Below, piece after piece: positions 7,060 through 14,651 of a stretch of 52,375 nucleotides of DNA. The translations under genes and the position numbers were made by a program. The stretch is from positions 1-52,375 of the forward strand of contig CAZNIM010000002.1 in the NCBI GenBank assembly GCA_964573145.1, written 5' to 3'. How positions within the stretch are numbered: position 1 is the first letter of the stretch; each line of letters starts with the position of its first letter. The stretch comes from PWPS01 sp964573145. Lineage in GTDB: Bacteria; Patescibacteriota; Minisyncoccia; Minisyncoccales; PWPS01. The notes beneath the pieces are model-generated. The model did no database searches and had not been told where the DNA came from. It worked only from the letters and a program-made list of their open reading frames with translations.

Positions 7060-8832
7060 ATGAAGGGCTTAATAAATGAATTGAAAAAAAGAGGGGTTTT
7101 AACCGAAGATAAAGCGGATTATTTAATCGGTCAAGCACGAACCGAAAGAATAACCGAAGATGAAGCGGTTCTTAATGACCCCGAGGTAAGAATAGATGAA
7201 GATGATCTCTTTGAGATGAAGAGTGAGCTTTTGAATATCCCCTTTAAGCAAGAGGTTAATTTGGATAAACTGGGAAGTATCCTTCCCGATATAGCCAATC
7301 TTATTCCCGAGGACTCGGCCAAGCACTACAAGATGGTTCCGCTCAACAAAAAAGATAATTCCGTTGAGATTGGAATGGTTCATCCTAAAAACTTGAAGGC
7401 GCAAGAAGTATTGAAATTTTTATCCAAAAGAGGGGGCTTTGAATACGATATTTCACTTATAACCCCTTCCTTGTTTCAGGAGATAATTGAGCAGTATGAA
7501 GAACTCAGGAAAGGAGCCGGGGCCGCCTTGGGAGCGATGAAGAGTGAGGAGGAAGAAGAGTTGAAAAAAGAATTAAAAAAAGCAAGCAAGGAAGAAAATG
7601 TTGAAAAATTAGCGGGAGAAGCACCGATAGTCAGAGTCGTTTCGGTAATCTTGAATGAAGCGATAGAATCGGGAGCTTCCGATATTCATATAGAACCGGG
7701 AAGGGATAAGCTGGAAGTAAGATACAGAATAGACGGAGCTTTACGCTCATCTTTAATTTTACCCAAAAAGATACATCCGGCGGTCGTAGCCAGAGTAAAG
7801 ATACTCTCGAGTTTAAAAATTGAACAAAAAAGATTACCTCAAGACGGCCGATTTTTTGCTGAGATTTTGGGTAAAAAAATTGATTTTCGTGTGGCGACAA
7901 TGCCGACCACTTTGGGCGAAAAGGTGGTTTTAAGAGTTCTTGACCCGGATCAGGGAATGATGGAGATAAGTGATTTGGGAATGAGTGAACCCACTCAAAA
8001 AGTTGTTTTGCGGGGGATAAACAGGCCGACCGGCATGCTTCTGGCTACCGGTCCGACCGGGTCCGGTAAAACGACCAGCCTTTATTCTTTACTCAGAAGA
8101 TTGAACACGGAAGAAGTCAACATAGTAACCTTGGAAGATCCGGTTGAGTATTTTATATCGGGAGTTAATCAATCACAGATAAACCACGATATCGGTTATA
8201 ATTTTTCCAGTGGTCTCAGGCAAATCTTGCGTCAGGACCCGGACATTATCATGGTCGGTGAGATTCGTGATCAGGAGACTGCCGAGCTGGCTGTTCACGC
8301 CGCTTTGACCGGACATATAGTTCTTTCGACTTTACACACCAACGACGCAGTCGGTGTTATTCCCAGACTGACCGATATGGGAATAAAACCTTACTTGGTG
8401 CCACCCTCTTTGAATACCGCCATATCACAGAGATTGGTTAGAAGGCTTTGTGAAAATTGCAAGAAAGAAACCAAGCCGGAGCCTCGAATTGAAAGAATCA
8501 TAAAAGAAGAGATGGATGCGATGCCCGAGCAGCACAAAGATAGAATTCCCGACTTGTCGGATATAAGGACTTATAAGCCGGTCGGTTGTGATAAGTGCGG
8601 GGGAAAAGGATTTAAGGGAAGAGTCGGCATGTATGAAGCTTTGGAGATGACCGATACTCTCGCCGAATTGATTTTGGAAGATGCCGGAGACGGACCCTTA
8701 AAAGAACAAGCTCACAAACAGGGAATGATAACCATGCGCCAGGACGGATTACTTAAAGCCTTGCAGGGAATGACTTCGGTCGAGGTGGTTCTGAAGGCGA
8801 CAAAAGAAACTAAAGAATCAACAACAGATTAA
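7060..8832 (+). CDS. pilB: type IV pilus extension ATPase PilB
   Basis: PilB is the hexameric GspE/PulE-family ATPase that powers pilus extension. In 590 residues there is an N-terminal MshEN-like region (about 1-150), Walker A GPTGSGKT at 331-338, the Asp-box TLEDPVEY, Walker B DPDIIMVGEIRD at 393-404, and the His-box TGHIVLSTLHTND. Zinc-binding pairs are Cys464/Cys467 and Cys510/Cys513, the usual tetracysteine motif of extension ATPases. It is followed immediately by pilT and pilC in one operon. Identification is secure. Confidence 0.96.
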   Translation: MKGLINELKKRGVLTEDKADYLIGQARTERITEDEAVLNDPEVRIDEDDLFEMKSELLNIPFKQEVNLDKLGSILPDIANLIPEDSAKHYKMVPLNKKDNSVEIGMVHPKNLKAQEVLKFLSKRGGFEYDISLITPSLFQEIIEQYEELRKGAGAALGAMKSEEEEELKKELKKASKEENVEKLAGEAPIVRVVSVILNEAIESGASDIHIEPGRDKLEVRYRIDGALRSSLILPKKIHPAVVARVKILSSLKIEQKRLPQDGRFFAEILGKKIDFRVATMPTTLGEKVVLRVLDPDQGMMEISDLGMSEPTQKVVLRGINRPTGMLLATGPTGSGKTTSLYSLLRRLNTEEVNIVTLEDPVEYFISGVNQSQINHDIGYNFSSGLRQILRQDPDIIMVGEIRDQETAELAVHAALTGHIVLSTLHTNDAVGVIPRLTDMGIKPYLVPPSLNTAISQRLVRRLCENCKKETKPEPRIERIIKEEMDAMPEQHKDRIPDLSDIRTYKPVGCDKCGGKGFKGRVGMYEALEMTDTLAELILEDAGDGPLKEQAHKQGMITMRQDGLLKALQGMTSVEVVLKATKETKESTTD

Positions 8833-8833
8833 A

Positions 8834-9895
8834 ATGGAAGAAAGTAAACTTAAAAAGCTACTCGATTATACGATAAAAAAAGATGCCTCCGACTTACATA
8901 TTTCGGCTGATAGACATCCGATAGCTCGAATTCACGGAAAGCTGCAAAAAATAAGAGAAGTAGAACTTCTAAGCCCTCAAGAAGCGAAAAATATTGCTCT
9001 TGAACTTCTCGGAGATAAAAAATCGTCTCGCTTTGAAGAAGAAAAAGAGATTGATTTTTCTTACCTGCATGAAGACGGTACCAGATTCAGAGTAAATGTT
9101 TTTAAACAGAAAGGAAAAGTCTCTTCCGCGTTACGAAAAATTCCGAATCACATTAAAAACTTGGAGCAGCTTAATCTCCCGGAAACGCTTTATGAGTTTG
9201 CCGAAGCGGGACAAGGTTTGGTTTTGGTTACCGGACCGGCTTCTCATGGTAAATCAACTACGTTGGCGGCACTAATCGACAGAATAAACAGAACCAGATT
9301 TGATCATATAATAACTATCGAGGATCCGATTGAATACGTTTTTAAAGACGACAAGGCGCTTGTGGATCAAAGAGAAGTGGGAGAGGACACCGATTCTTTT
9401 GCAAAGGCTTTAAAATCGGTCTTCAGACAGGACCCCGACGTTATCATGGTCGGTGAAATGAGAGATCCGGAAACGATAAAGACGGCGATTACCGCTGCCG
9501 AAACCGGACATCTCGTCTTTTCAACTCTACACACCAACTCGGCCAGTCAGACGATTCACAGAATAATTGATTCTTTTCCCGCCGACCAGCAGGGACAAGT
9601 GAGAGCTCAGCTTTCGGCCTCTCTTTTAGGGATTGTTTCGCAGAGACTGGTTTCAAGGACGGAAGGAGGGCTCATTCCCGCCTGTGAAATACTAAAATCG
9701 AACCCGGCGGTCTCCAATCTGATAAGAGAAAACAAAGTGCATGAGATCGATATAACGATCGAGACTCACGGTGAAGACGGAATGATTAGTTTGAACAAAT
9801 ATCTGAGCAATTTGATAAAGAAAGATAAAATTACGCTGGAAAGCGCTATAACGGCTTCTGCTAAACCCAAAAATTTAAGAAAGCTAATAGACTGA
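8834..9895 (+). CDS. pilT: type IV pilus retraction ATPase PilT
   Basis: PilT drives pilus retraction. The 353 residues match the family, with an N-terminal PAS-like domain and a RecA-like domain. Walker B is DPDVIMVGEMRDPET, the His-box is TGHLVFSTLHTNSA, and a version of the AIRNLIRE motif appears as AVSNLIREN. The lack of the tetracysteine motif separates it from PilB. Walker A reads GPASHGKS (134-141); it fits GxxxxGKS but differs from the usual GPTGSGKS. Presence of PilT implies retractile pili, as needed for DNA uptake or twitching. Confidence 0.95.
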   Translation: MEESKLKKLLDYTIKKDASDLHISADRHPIARIHGKLQKIREVELLSPQEAKNIALELLGDKKSSRFEEEKEIDFSYLHEDGTRFRVNVFKQKGKVSSALRKIPNHIKNLEQLNLPETLYEFAEAGQGLVLVTGPASHGKSTTLAALIDRINRTRFDHIITIEDPIEYVFKDDKALVDQREVGEDTDSFAKALKSVFRQDPDVIMVGEMRDPETIKTAITAAETGHLVFSTLHTNSASQTIHRIIDSFPADQQGQVRAQLSASLLGIVSQRLVSRTEGGLIPACEILKSNPAVSNLIRENKVHEIDITIETHGEDGMISLNKYLSNLIKKDKITLESAITASAKPKNLRKLID

Positions 9896-9901
9896 TCTTA
9901 A

Positions 9902-11119
9902 ATGAAATTCGAATACGTCGCTAAAAACAATGAAGGGAAAGAAGTGAAGGATGTCATTGAAGCCGATTCGAAAGGAGAGGCTCTTTTAAAGCTGCAACAG
10001 GAAGATCTTTATGTAATGAAGATAGAAGAGGTAAAGCTTCCTTTTTACAAAAGAGAGTTAAGTCTTGATATTCCCTTTTTGGGAGGTGTTTCCGATACCG
10101 ACTTGGTTCTCTTTTCCAGGCAGCTGGCCATTATGATTGAATCTCAAATAGGAATAATCGAATCTTTGAAGATTTTAGCTCTTCAAATTCAAAATGATCA
10201 GTTGAAAGAGATCGTTACCGATGTTGCCAAAAGAGTTGAAGAAGGAGAGCCTTTTTCTCAAGCTTTAAGGAAGCACGATGATGTCTTCTCGACTTTTTAT
10301 GTTGGAGCGGTTGAATCCGGTGAGGCTTCGGGTAATCTTCCTCAGTCGTTAGCTTACCTGGAAGAACATATAGAAAGAAACAGCAAGTTTAAAAAGAAGC
10401 TCATCGGAGCTTTGATTTACCCTCTTTTTATCATATTCGTTTTCAGTTTCGTTGTCGCCTTTCTCTTGATTTTCGTTATTCCCGATCTGGTGGAGATGAT
10501 TGAAGAGCTCGATGCCGATATGCCTTTTGTTACTCAACTGGTAATAACCAGTTCCGATTTTGTTGTTAATTGGGGCCCGATAGTTTTGCCCGCTTTGATA
10601 ATTTCTTTTATAGTTTTTTTAAGAGTGATTAAGACCGAGAAGGGAAAAAAGATTTTTGACTCGGCAATTTTACAGATCCCACTCTTCGGTGAATTTATAA
10701 AAAAGGTAAACTTGACCTATTTTGCCGAGAGTATGTCCACTTTGGTCTCCAGCGGGTTGGATATGGTCCAGGCCTTGGAAGTAACCGAAAAAATAATCAG
10801 CAATCAAACTTACACCGATCTGACTGCGGAAATCAAGCAAGGAGTGAAAGAAGGTCGGGAGATAAGCGCCTCCATGCAAAAAAAGCCCAAATATTTTCCC
10901 GATATGGTTACGCAAATGATTATTGTTGGAGAAAGAACGGGAAAGATGAAAAGAATTTTGGACAGCATAGTGCGTTTTTACCGGGATGAAGTTGAAAGGC
11001 AGATGGACAGTATAATAAAAATAGCTGAGCCGCTTCTTATTATCCTTTTGGGTATTATGGTCGGAGGGTTGGTTGTTGCTGTTCTTTTACCGATTTATAA
11101 TATAGGTATGGGTATGTAA
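9902..11119 (+). CDS. pilC: type IV pilus platform protein PilC
   Basis: This polytopic GspF-family protein is the inner-membrane platform on which PilB and PilT act. The 405 residues contain the usual tandem GspF domains (about 70-190 and 275-395). Membrane helices lie at about 170-197 (LIYPLFIIFVFSFVVAFLL), 225-245 and 375-400. Recognisable segments are LFSRQLAIMIESQIGIIESL, VESGEASGNLPQSLAYL and MIIVGERTGKMKRIL. It ends the first pilus transcription block, and a separate promoter follows for the pilin. Confidence 0.95.
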   Translation: MKFEYVAKNNEGKEVKDVIEADSKGEALLKLQQEDLYVMKIEEVKLPFYKRELSLDIPFLGGVSDTDLVLFSRQLAIMIESQIGIIESLKILALQIQNDQLKEIVTDVAKRVEEGEPFSQALRKHDDVFSTFYVGAVESGEASGNLPQSLAYLEEHIERNSKFKKKLIGALIYPLFIIFVFSFVVAFLLIFVIPDLVEMIEELDADMPFVTQLVITSSDFVVNWGPIVLPALIISFIVFLRVIKTEKGKKIFDSAILQIPLFGEFIKKVNLTYFAESMSTLVSSGLDMVQALEVTEKIISNQTYTDLTAEIKQGVKEGREISASMQKKPKYFPDMVTQMIIVGERTGKMKRILDSIVRFYRDEVERQMDSIIKIAEPLLIILLGIMVGGLVVAVLLPIYNIGMGM

Positions 11120-11122
11120 ATA

Positions 11123-11150
11123 TTGACTTGAATTTAGTTTCTGTTATTCT
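11123..11150 (+). promoter_or_regulatory. pilin promoter
   Basis: TTGACT (11123-11128) and TATTCT (11145-11150) are separated by 16 bases in the pilC-pilin gap. The leader is about 45 bases and A-rich with no Shine-Dalgarno sequence. A separate promoter and terminator would allow the major pilin to be made in excess over the machinery. Confidence 0.5.
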
Positions 11151-11200
11151 TTTAAATAAGGAAGTAAAATAAAAAAGGTCGTTAATTTAAGATAAAAAAT

Positions 11201-11749
11201 ATGGCAAAGCGAGAAAGAGGTTTTACACTTATCGAGCTGCTTGTTGTTGTAGCTATTATCGGAATTCTTTCCGGTATCGCTTTCGTATCCATTAGTGGTG
11301 CCAGAGAGTCGGCTTACGACACTCAAATCAGATCGGAGCTTTCTCAGATCAGAAGTAATGCCGAGCAATGGTATTATGACACCGCCGGTGGAAACGGTAG
11401 TTACAATAACTACGACACAGCTCCGGGTTGGGAAAATATAATGAACGAGATTCCCGGTTGTGCGCAAGCTATTTTGAACGAGACTCCCGATGCTCACGGT
11501 GAAGATGTAATTACCGGAGAGGAGCACCTGCAATACCAGTTGACCATCCAAGACACTGAATCTCCTCAAAGATATGCCGCTTGGGCTCCTCTTTGCGGAA
11601 CTACTATCGGAGATGGTGCGGACGAAGAAAGAGTTTATTATTGTGTTGACAGTGACGGAACCGCCGGTGAATTCGTAGTTCCTACGGACACTACGCAACC
11701 GAGGTGTGCGGACATTTTTGACTCTACAGCTCAAGAGTATACTCCATAG
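11201..11749 (+). CDS. pilA: type IV major pilin (prepilin)
   Basis: This 182-residue prepilin has the class III signal MAKRERG followed by FTLIELLVVVAIIGILSGIA. Cleavage is expected after Gly7, leaving N-methylated Phe1, with the conserved Glu5 of the mature protein. The globular domain contains four cysteines (GCAQA, LCGTT, YYCVD, PRCADI), enough for two disulfides. This fits the membrane thioredoxins encoded further on. It has its own promoter and a strong terminator at 11770, which marks it as the major subunit among five pilin-like genes here. Confidence 0.93.
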   Translation: MAKRERGFTLIELLVVVAIIGILSGIAFVSISGARESAYDTQIRSELSQIRSNAEQWYYDTAGGNGSYNNYDTAPGWENIMNEIPGCAQAILNETPDAHGEDVITGEEHLQYQLTIQDTESPQRYAAWAPLCGTTIGDGADEERVYYCVDSDGTAGEFVVPTDTTQPRCADIFDSTAQEYTP

Positions 11750-11769
11750 GAAAATTTTGACAGCTATGT

Positions 11770-11798
11770 AAAAAGGTCGCTTGCGGGCGACCTTTTTT
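11770..11798 (+). terminator. pilin terminator
   Basis: A stem AAGGTCGC/GCGACCTT with a 6-base loop is followed by a T tract, 20 bases after the pilin stop. It is a strong intrinsic terminator. Confidence 0.85.
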
Positions 11799-11820
11799 AA
11801 TTGATAAGCTTCTTTTTTTT

Positions 11821-11829
11821 TGCTAAAAT
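11821..11829 (+). promoter_or_regulatory. pilD extended -10 promoter, near-leaderless
   Basis: TGCTAAAAT matches an extended -10 element (TGnTATAAT) and ends 8 bases before the pilD ATG at 11838. It would give a transcript starting at or very near the start codon. Confidence 0.55.
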
Positions 11830-11837
11830 TAACCCAA

Positions 11838-12638
11838 ATGATTGACTTTAATTTTCTAATTTCAGTGACCCTTTTTCTTTTCGGTTTGGCGGTCGGTTCT
11901 TTTTTGAATTGTTATCTTTATCGGTTGAAGGAAGGACTGACCATCAAAGGAAACTCATTTTGCCCCCGGTGTAAGCATAAAATAGGTCCCGAGGACTTGG
12001 TGCCCGTTTTTTCCTATTTGGCTTTAAGAGGGAGATGTCGACACTGTAAAAAAAAGATATCTCTTCAATATCCGATAGTCGAACTTTTGACCGGAATCGT
12101 ATTTTTTTTAACTTTTAGTTTTTACGGACCGGTCGGCTTTTCCGGCTATCTTTCTTTGGCTTTGATCCTTTTTATCTTTTCTTGCCTTATCGCTATTTTG
12201 GTTTACGACTTAAAACACTATATTATACCCAATCAGTTGATTTATTCGGCGATGGGAGCCTCGCTTCTACTTGTCGCTTTTTACTCTTTTACTTCCGGCG
12301 ACCACTACACTTTACTTCTTCATCTCGCTTCGGCAGCGATATCTTTTTTATTTTTCTTTTCAATTTATTGGCTAACCAAAGAAAAAGGAATCGGCTTCGG
12401 AGATGTTCGTTACGCTTTTTTTCTGGGTCTTTTTCTCGGTTTTCCTGATTTTTTGGTCGCCCTCTTTCTATCTTTTACCGGTGGAGCGATTATAGGAGTT
12501 ATCCTTATCGCTATGGGAGCAAAAGGGAGAAAAGAGATGATTCCTTTCGGCCCCTTTCTCGTTGCGGCCACTTTCGTTACTTTTTTCTTGGGAGATATTA
12601 TAATCGATTGGTATATTAATTTAGCTTTAACTTTGTGA
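11838..12638 (+). CDS. pilD: prepilin peptidase/N-methyltransferase PilD
   Basis: PilD cleaves the class III leader of prepilins and methylates the new N-terminus. The N-terminal methyltransferase region carries the usual tetracysteine pair (CPRC and CRHC). The aspartyl protease part has catalytic aspartates in VYDLKHYIIPNQ and GFGDVRYAFFLG, with about eight membrane helices. The ATG at 11838 is preferred over an upstream in-frame TTG at 11820, because an extended -10 TGCTAAAAT occupies that stretch. This gives 266 residues. The stop overlaps the next gene's GTG by four bases. Confidence 0.94.
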   Translation: MIDFNFLISVTLFLFGLAVGSFLNCYLYRLKEGLTIKGNSFCPRCKHKIGPEDLVPVFSYLALRGRCRHCKKKISLQYPIVELLTGIVFFLTFSFYGPVGFSGYLSLALILFIFSCLIAILVYDLKHYIIPNQLIYSAMGASLLLVAFYSFTSGDHYTLLLHLASAAISFLFFFSIYWLTKEKGIGFGDVRYAFFLGLFLGFPDFLVALFLSFTGGAIIGVILIAMGAKGRKEMIPFGPFLVAATFVTFFLGDIIIDWYINLALTL

Positions 12639-13144
12639 ATAAAAAAGGATTTACCATAATGGAGCTTTTGGTCAGCATGGGGATAATCGCCATAGTTTCG
12701 GCGGTCGTTTTTGTAGGTTACAGAGATGCCGGAGAGAGGACTTTTATTCAAGATCAGGCAAATATGGCTTTGAGCGGGATTGAGGAAGCTCGTTCGGCGG
12801 CTCTTTCCGCTACTCAAATGACCAAGGACGGAGATCGAGTTTCCGAATTTACCATTCATTTTGAAGAAGATCACTTTATCCTTTTTAAAGGAACCGATAA
12901 AGAAAACAGACGTAATTTCGAAGGCGCGGTCGCAGTTGAAGAGGGGGTCGGAAAAGGAATCGGATTCATTCCTCCCGAACCGGAGATAATCTTTTTTGAT
13001 TCGGGCGGAGATCTTATTGAAGATGAGCCTCACGTAGATATTGTTCTCAGATCGACGGGTGAAGATTCCGAAATCATAAAAGTCAGAACCAATCGAGTCG
13101 GATTGGTTCAAGTGGGAAGAGAATTTGAAAGGGAAGAACAATGA
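12635..13144 (+). CDS. minor pseudopilin (GspH/FimT-like)
   Basis: The 169-residue protein has a class III leader: MNKKG, then FTIMELLVSMGIIAIVSAVVF with Glu at mature position 5. The soluble part has no clear family hit by eye. It starts at GTG overlapping the pilD stop (GTGA) and ends overlapping the next ATG (ATGA), so it is translationally coupled on both sides. Minor pseudopilins prime assembly and form the pilus tip. Which one this is (FimT/GspH) is inferred from order. Confidence 0.8.
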   Translation: MNKKGFTIMELLVSMGIIAIVSAVVFVGYRDAGERTFIQDQANMALSGIEEARSAALSATQMTKDGDRVSEFTIHFEEDHFILFKGTDKENRRNFEGAVAVEEGVGKGIGFIPPEPEIIFFDSGGDLIEDEPHVDIVLRSTGEDSEIIKVRTNRVGLVQVGREFEREEQ

Positions 13145-13692
13145 ATAAAAAAGGATTTACCATAATAGAGTTGATTATAACCTCCGCTTTACTGGGAATC
13201 GGATTTTTGGCGGTGATCTCTTTGAGTATTAATTCTTTCACCAGCACGATGGCTCTTTCATCAACTCTTACCGCTAATTATCTGACTCAAGAAGGGTTCG
13301 AAGTGGTAAGAAGAATAAGAGATGAAAACTTCAACACCAAATTTGCCGAAGAGATAGCCGCCGGAGAAGAGGGCGAAGGAATCTATTGGCTGGAAGGATT
13401 GATGGAGGAGGATGAAACCGAGGTAGTAGGCAGCGTCGATTATACTTCGACCGAACTGGGGTCCAATCACGGAAACGAGCTTTTAATTGATAATGACGGC
13501 TTATTCAACTACTCCGGTGGAGAAGAATCCGGATTTTACAGAAGGATAACCTTGGAAAAAGACAGCTATGATTTCGGAGACGGGTATCCGGATGACGCCG
13601 AATACGTTCTGGTAACGGTAAGGATAAGATGGAATGAACGAGGCAGAGAAAGAGATTATATCGCCAAAACCAAATTATTTAATTGGTATTAA
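13141..13692 (+). CDS. minor pseudopilin (PilV/GspI-like)
   Basis: The 183-residue prepilin-like protein has leader MNKKG and hydrophobic helix FTIIELIITSALLGIGFLAV. The segment TANYLTQEGFEVVRRIRDEN is typical of PilV/GspI-like minor pilins, which begin their soluble domain in this way. It is coupled to the gene before by an ATGA overlap. No cysteines are seen in the soluble domain. The exact subunit name is inferred from order. Confidence 0.82.
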   Translation: MNKKGFTIIELIITSALLGIGFLAVISLSINSFTSTMALSSTLTANYLTQEGFEVVRRIRDENFNTKFAEEIAAGEEGEGIYWLEGLMEEDETEVVGSVDYTSTELGSNHGNELLIDNDGLFNYSGGEESGFYRRITLEKDSYDFGDGYPDDAEYVLVTVRIRWNERGRERDYIAKTKLFNWY

Positions 13693-13696
13693 TTAA

Positions 13697-14281
13697 ATGC
13701 GTAAAGAAACGGGTCTTACCCTCATAGAAATTTTAGTAGTAATCGGAGTTTTTTCCGGACTTATGAGTGTTATTGCCGGAATATTCATTTCCAATTCAAG
13801 AATACAGAGAAGAGGTATTGCCGTTCAGAAAGCTTTGGGAGAAACCAGTTATGCGGTAGAATACATGACCAGATCGATGAGAATGGCCAAATCCGATGAC
13901 GATGGAGACTGTCTTGATTCGGGATATGAATATTACACTTACCAGGTAAGAAATGGCGGGGAGGAAGTTCGATATATCGATTACAGAGACCGCTGTGTTA
14001 ACTTTGTTTTTGACTATGACGAAGGGGCGATTAAAAAAGGATTGAGAACGAACGGAACTTGGGAAGAATATTATCTTACCTCCGAGGTTTTAAATGTTAA
14101 CAACCTCCACTTTTCAACCAACGTCTCTCCGGATTCCGGAACCGCCGATCTCTTTGAAGAACAGCCGGCGGTTACGCTGGTAATGGAACTGGAAGAGACG
14201 GAAACAGGTCAATGGGGAACAAGGGTGCAAACGAGTGTGACCAGAAGAAAATTAGATATACAAAGAGATACCGATGATTAA
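13697..14281 (+). CDS. minor pseudopilin (PilW/GspJ-like)
   Basis: The 194-residue protein has leader MRKETG and helix LTLIEILVVIGVFSGLMSVI, with Glu5 present. Leu instead of Phe at mature position 1 is tolerated in minor pilins. The region SYAVEYMTRSMRMAKSD resembles PilW/GspJ proteins. Two cysteines (GDCLD and DRCVN) could form a disulfide. It overlaps the next gene by 8 bases. Confidence 0.8.
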   Translation: MRKETGLTLIEILVVIGVFSGLMSVIAGIFISNSRIQRRGIAVQKALGETSYAVEYMTRSMRMAKSDDDGDCLDSGYEYYTYQVRNGGEEVRYIDYRDRCVNFVFDYDEGAIKKGLRTNGTWEEYYLTSEVLNVNNLHFSTNVSPDSGTADLFEEQPAVTLVMELEETETGQWGTRVQTSVTRRKLDIQRDTDD

Positions 14282-14651
14282 AAAAGAAAAAGGATCAATA
14301 CTTTATTTCGCCATAGTGATATTGGGAATCCTATTTTCCACCGGAGCGGTTATGTCGACTATTTTGGTTCAAAGGGTTCGAATGATCGGAAATATGGGTT
14401 ATTCGGTAGCCGCTTTTTATGCTGCCGATAGTGGTATAGAAAAGGCACTTTACGTCTGGGAGCACATAGAAGAAGATGATGTTTTGGAATGGGACGAGTA
14501 TTATGAAGAAAGGCTGGAAGACGGGCAAAGATATATTTTAACCCGGGATGAAAGAGACGGCAGGTTGGTTATCATATCTTCCGGAGAATACGAATTAAGC
14601 GATACGGCGGGAATAAGGAGGGCAATTCAGGTAAGCAGGCCAAGTAACTAA
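14274..14651 (+). CDS. PilX-like pilus-associated protein
   Basis: The 125-residue protein starts MIKKEKGSILYFAIVILG and continues SVAAFYAADSGIEKALYVW, the typical PilX_N pattern (GSxL, then a helix ending in AAxSGIEKAL). Unlike true prepilins it lacks Glu5, which is common for PilX/GspK-type components. It overlaps the PilW-like gene by 8 bases and abuts ligA with no gap. Confidence 0.8.
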   Translation: MIKKEKGSILYFAIVILGILFSTGAVMSTILVQRVRMIGNMGYSVAAFYAADSGIEKALYVWEHIEEDDVLEWDEYYEERLEDGQRYILTRDERDGRLVIISSGEYELSDTAGIRRAIQVSRPSN

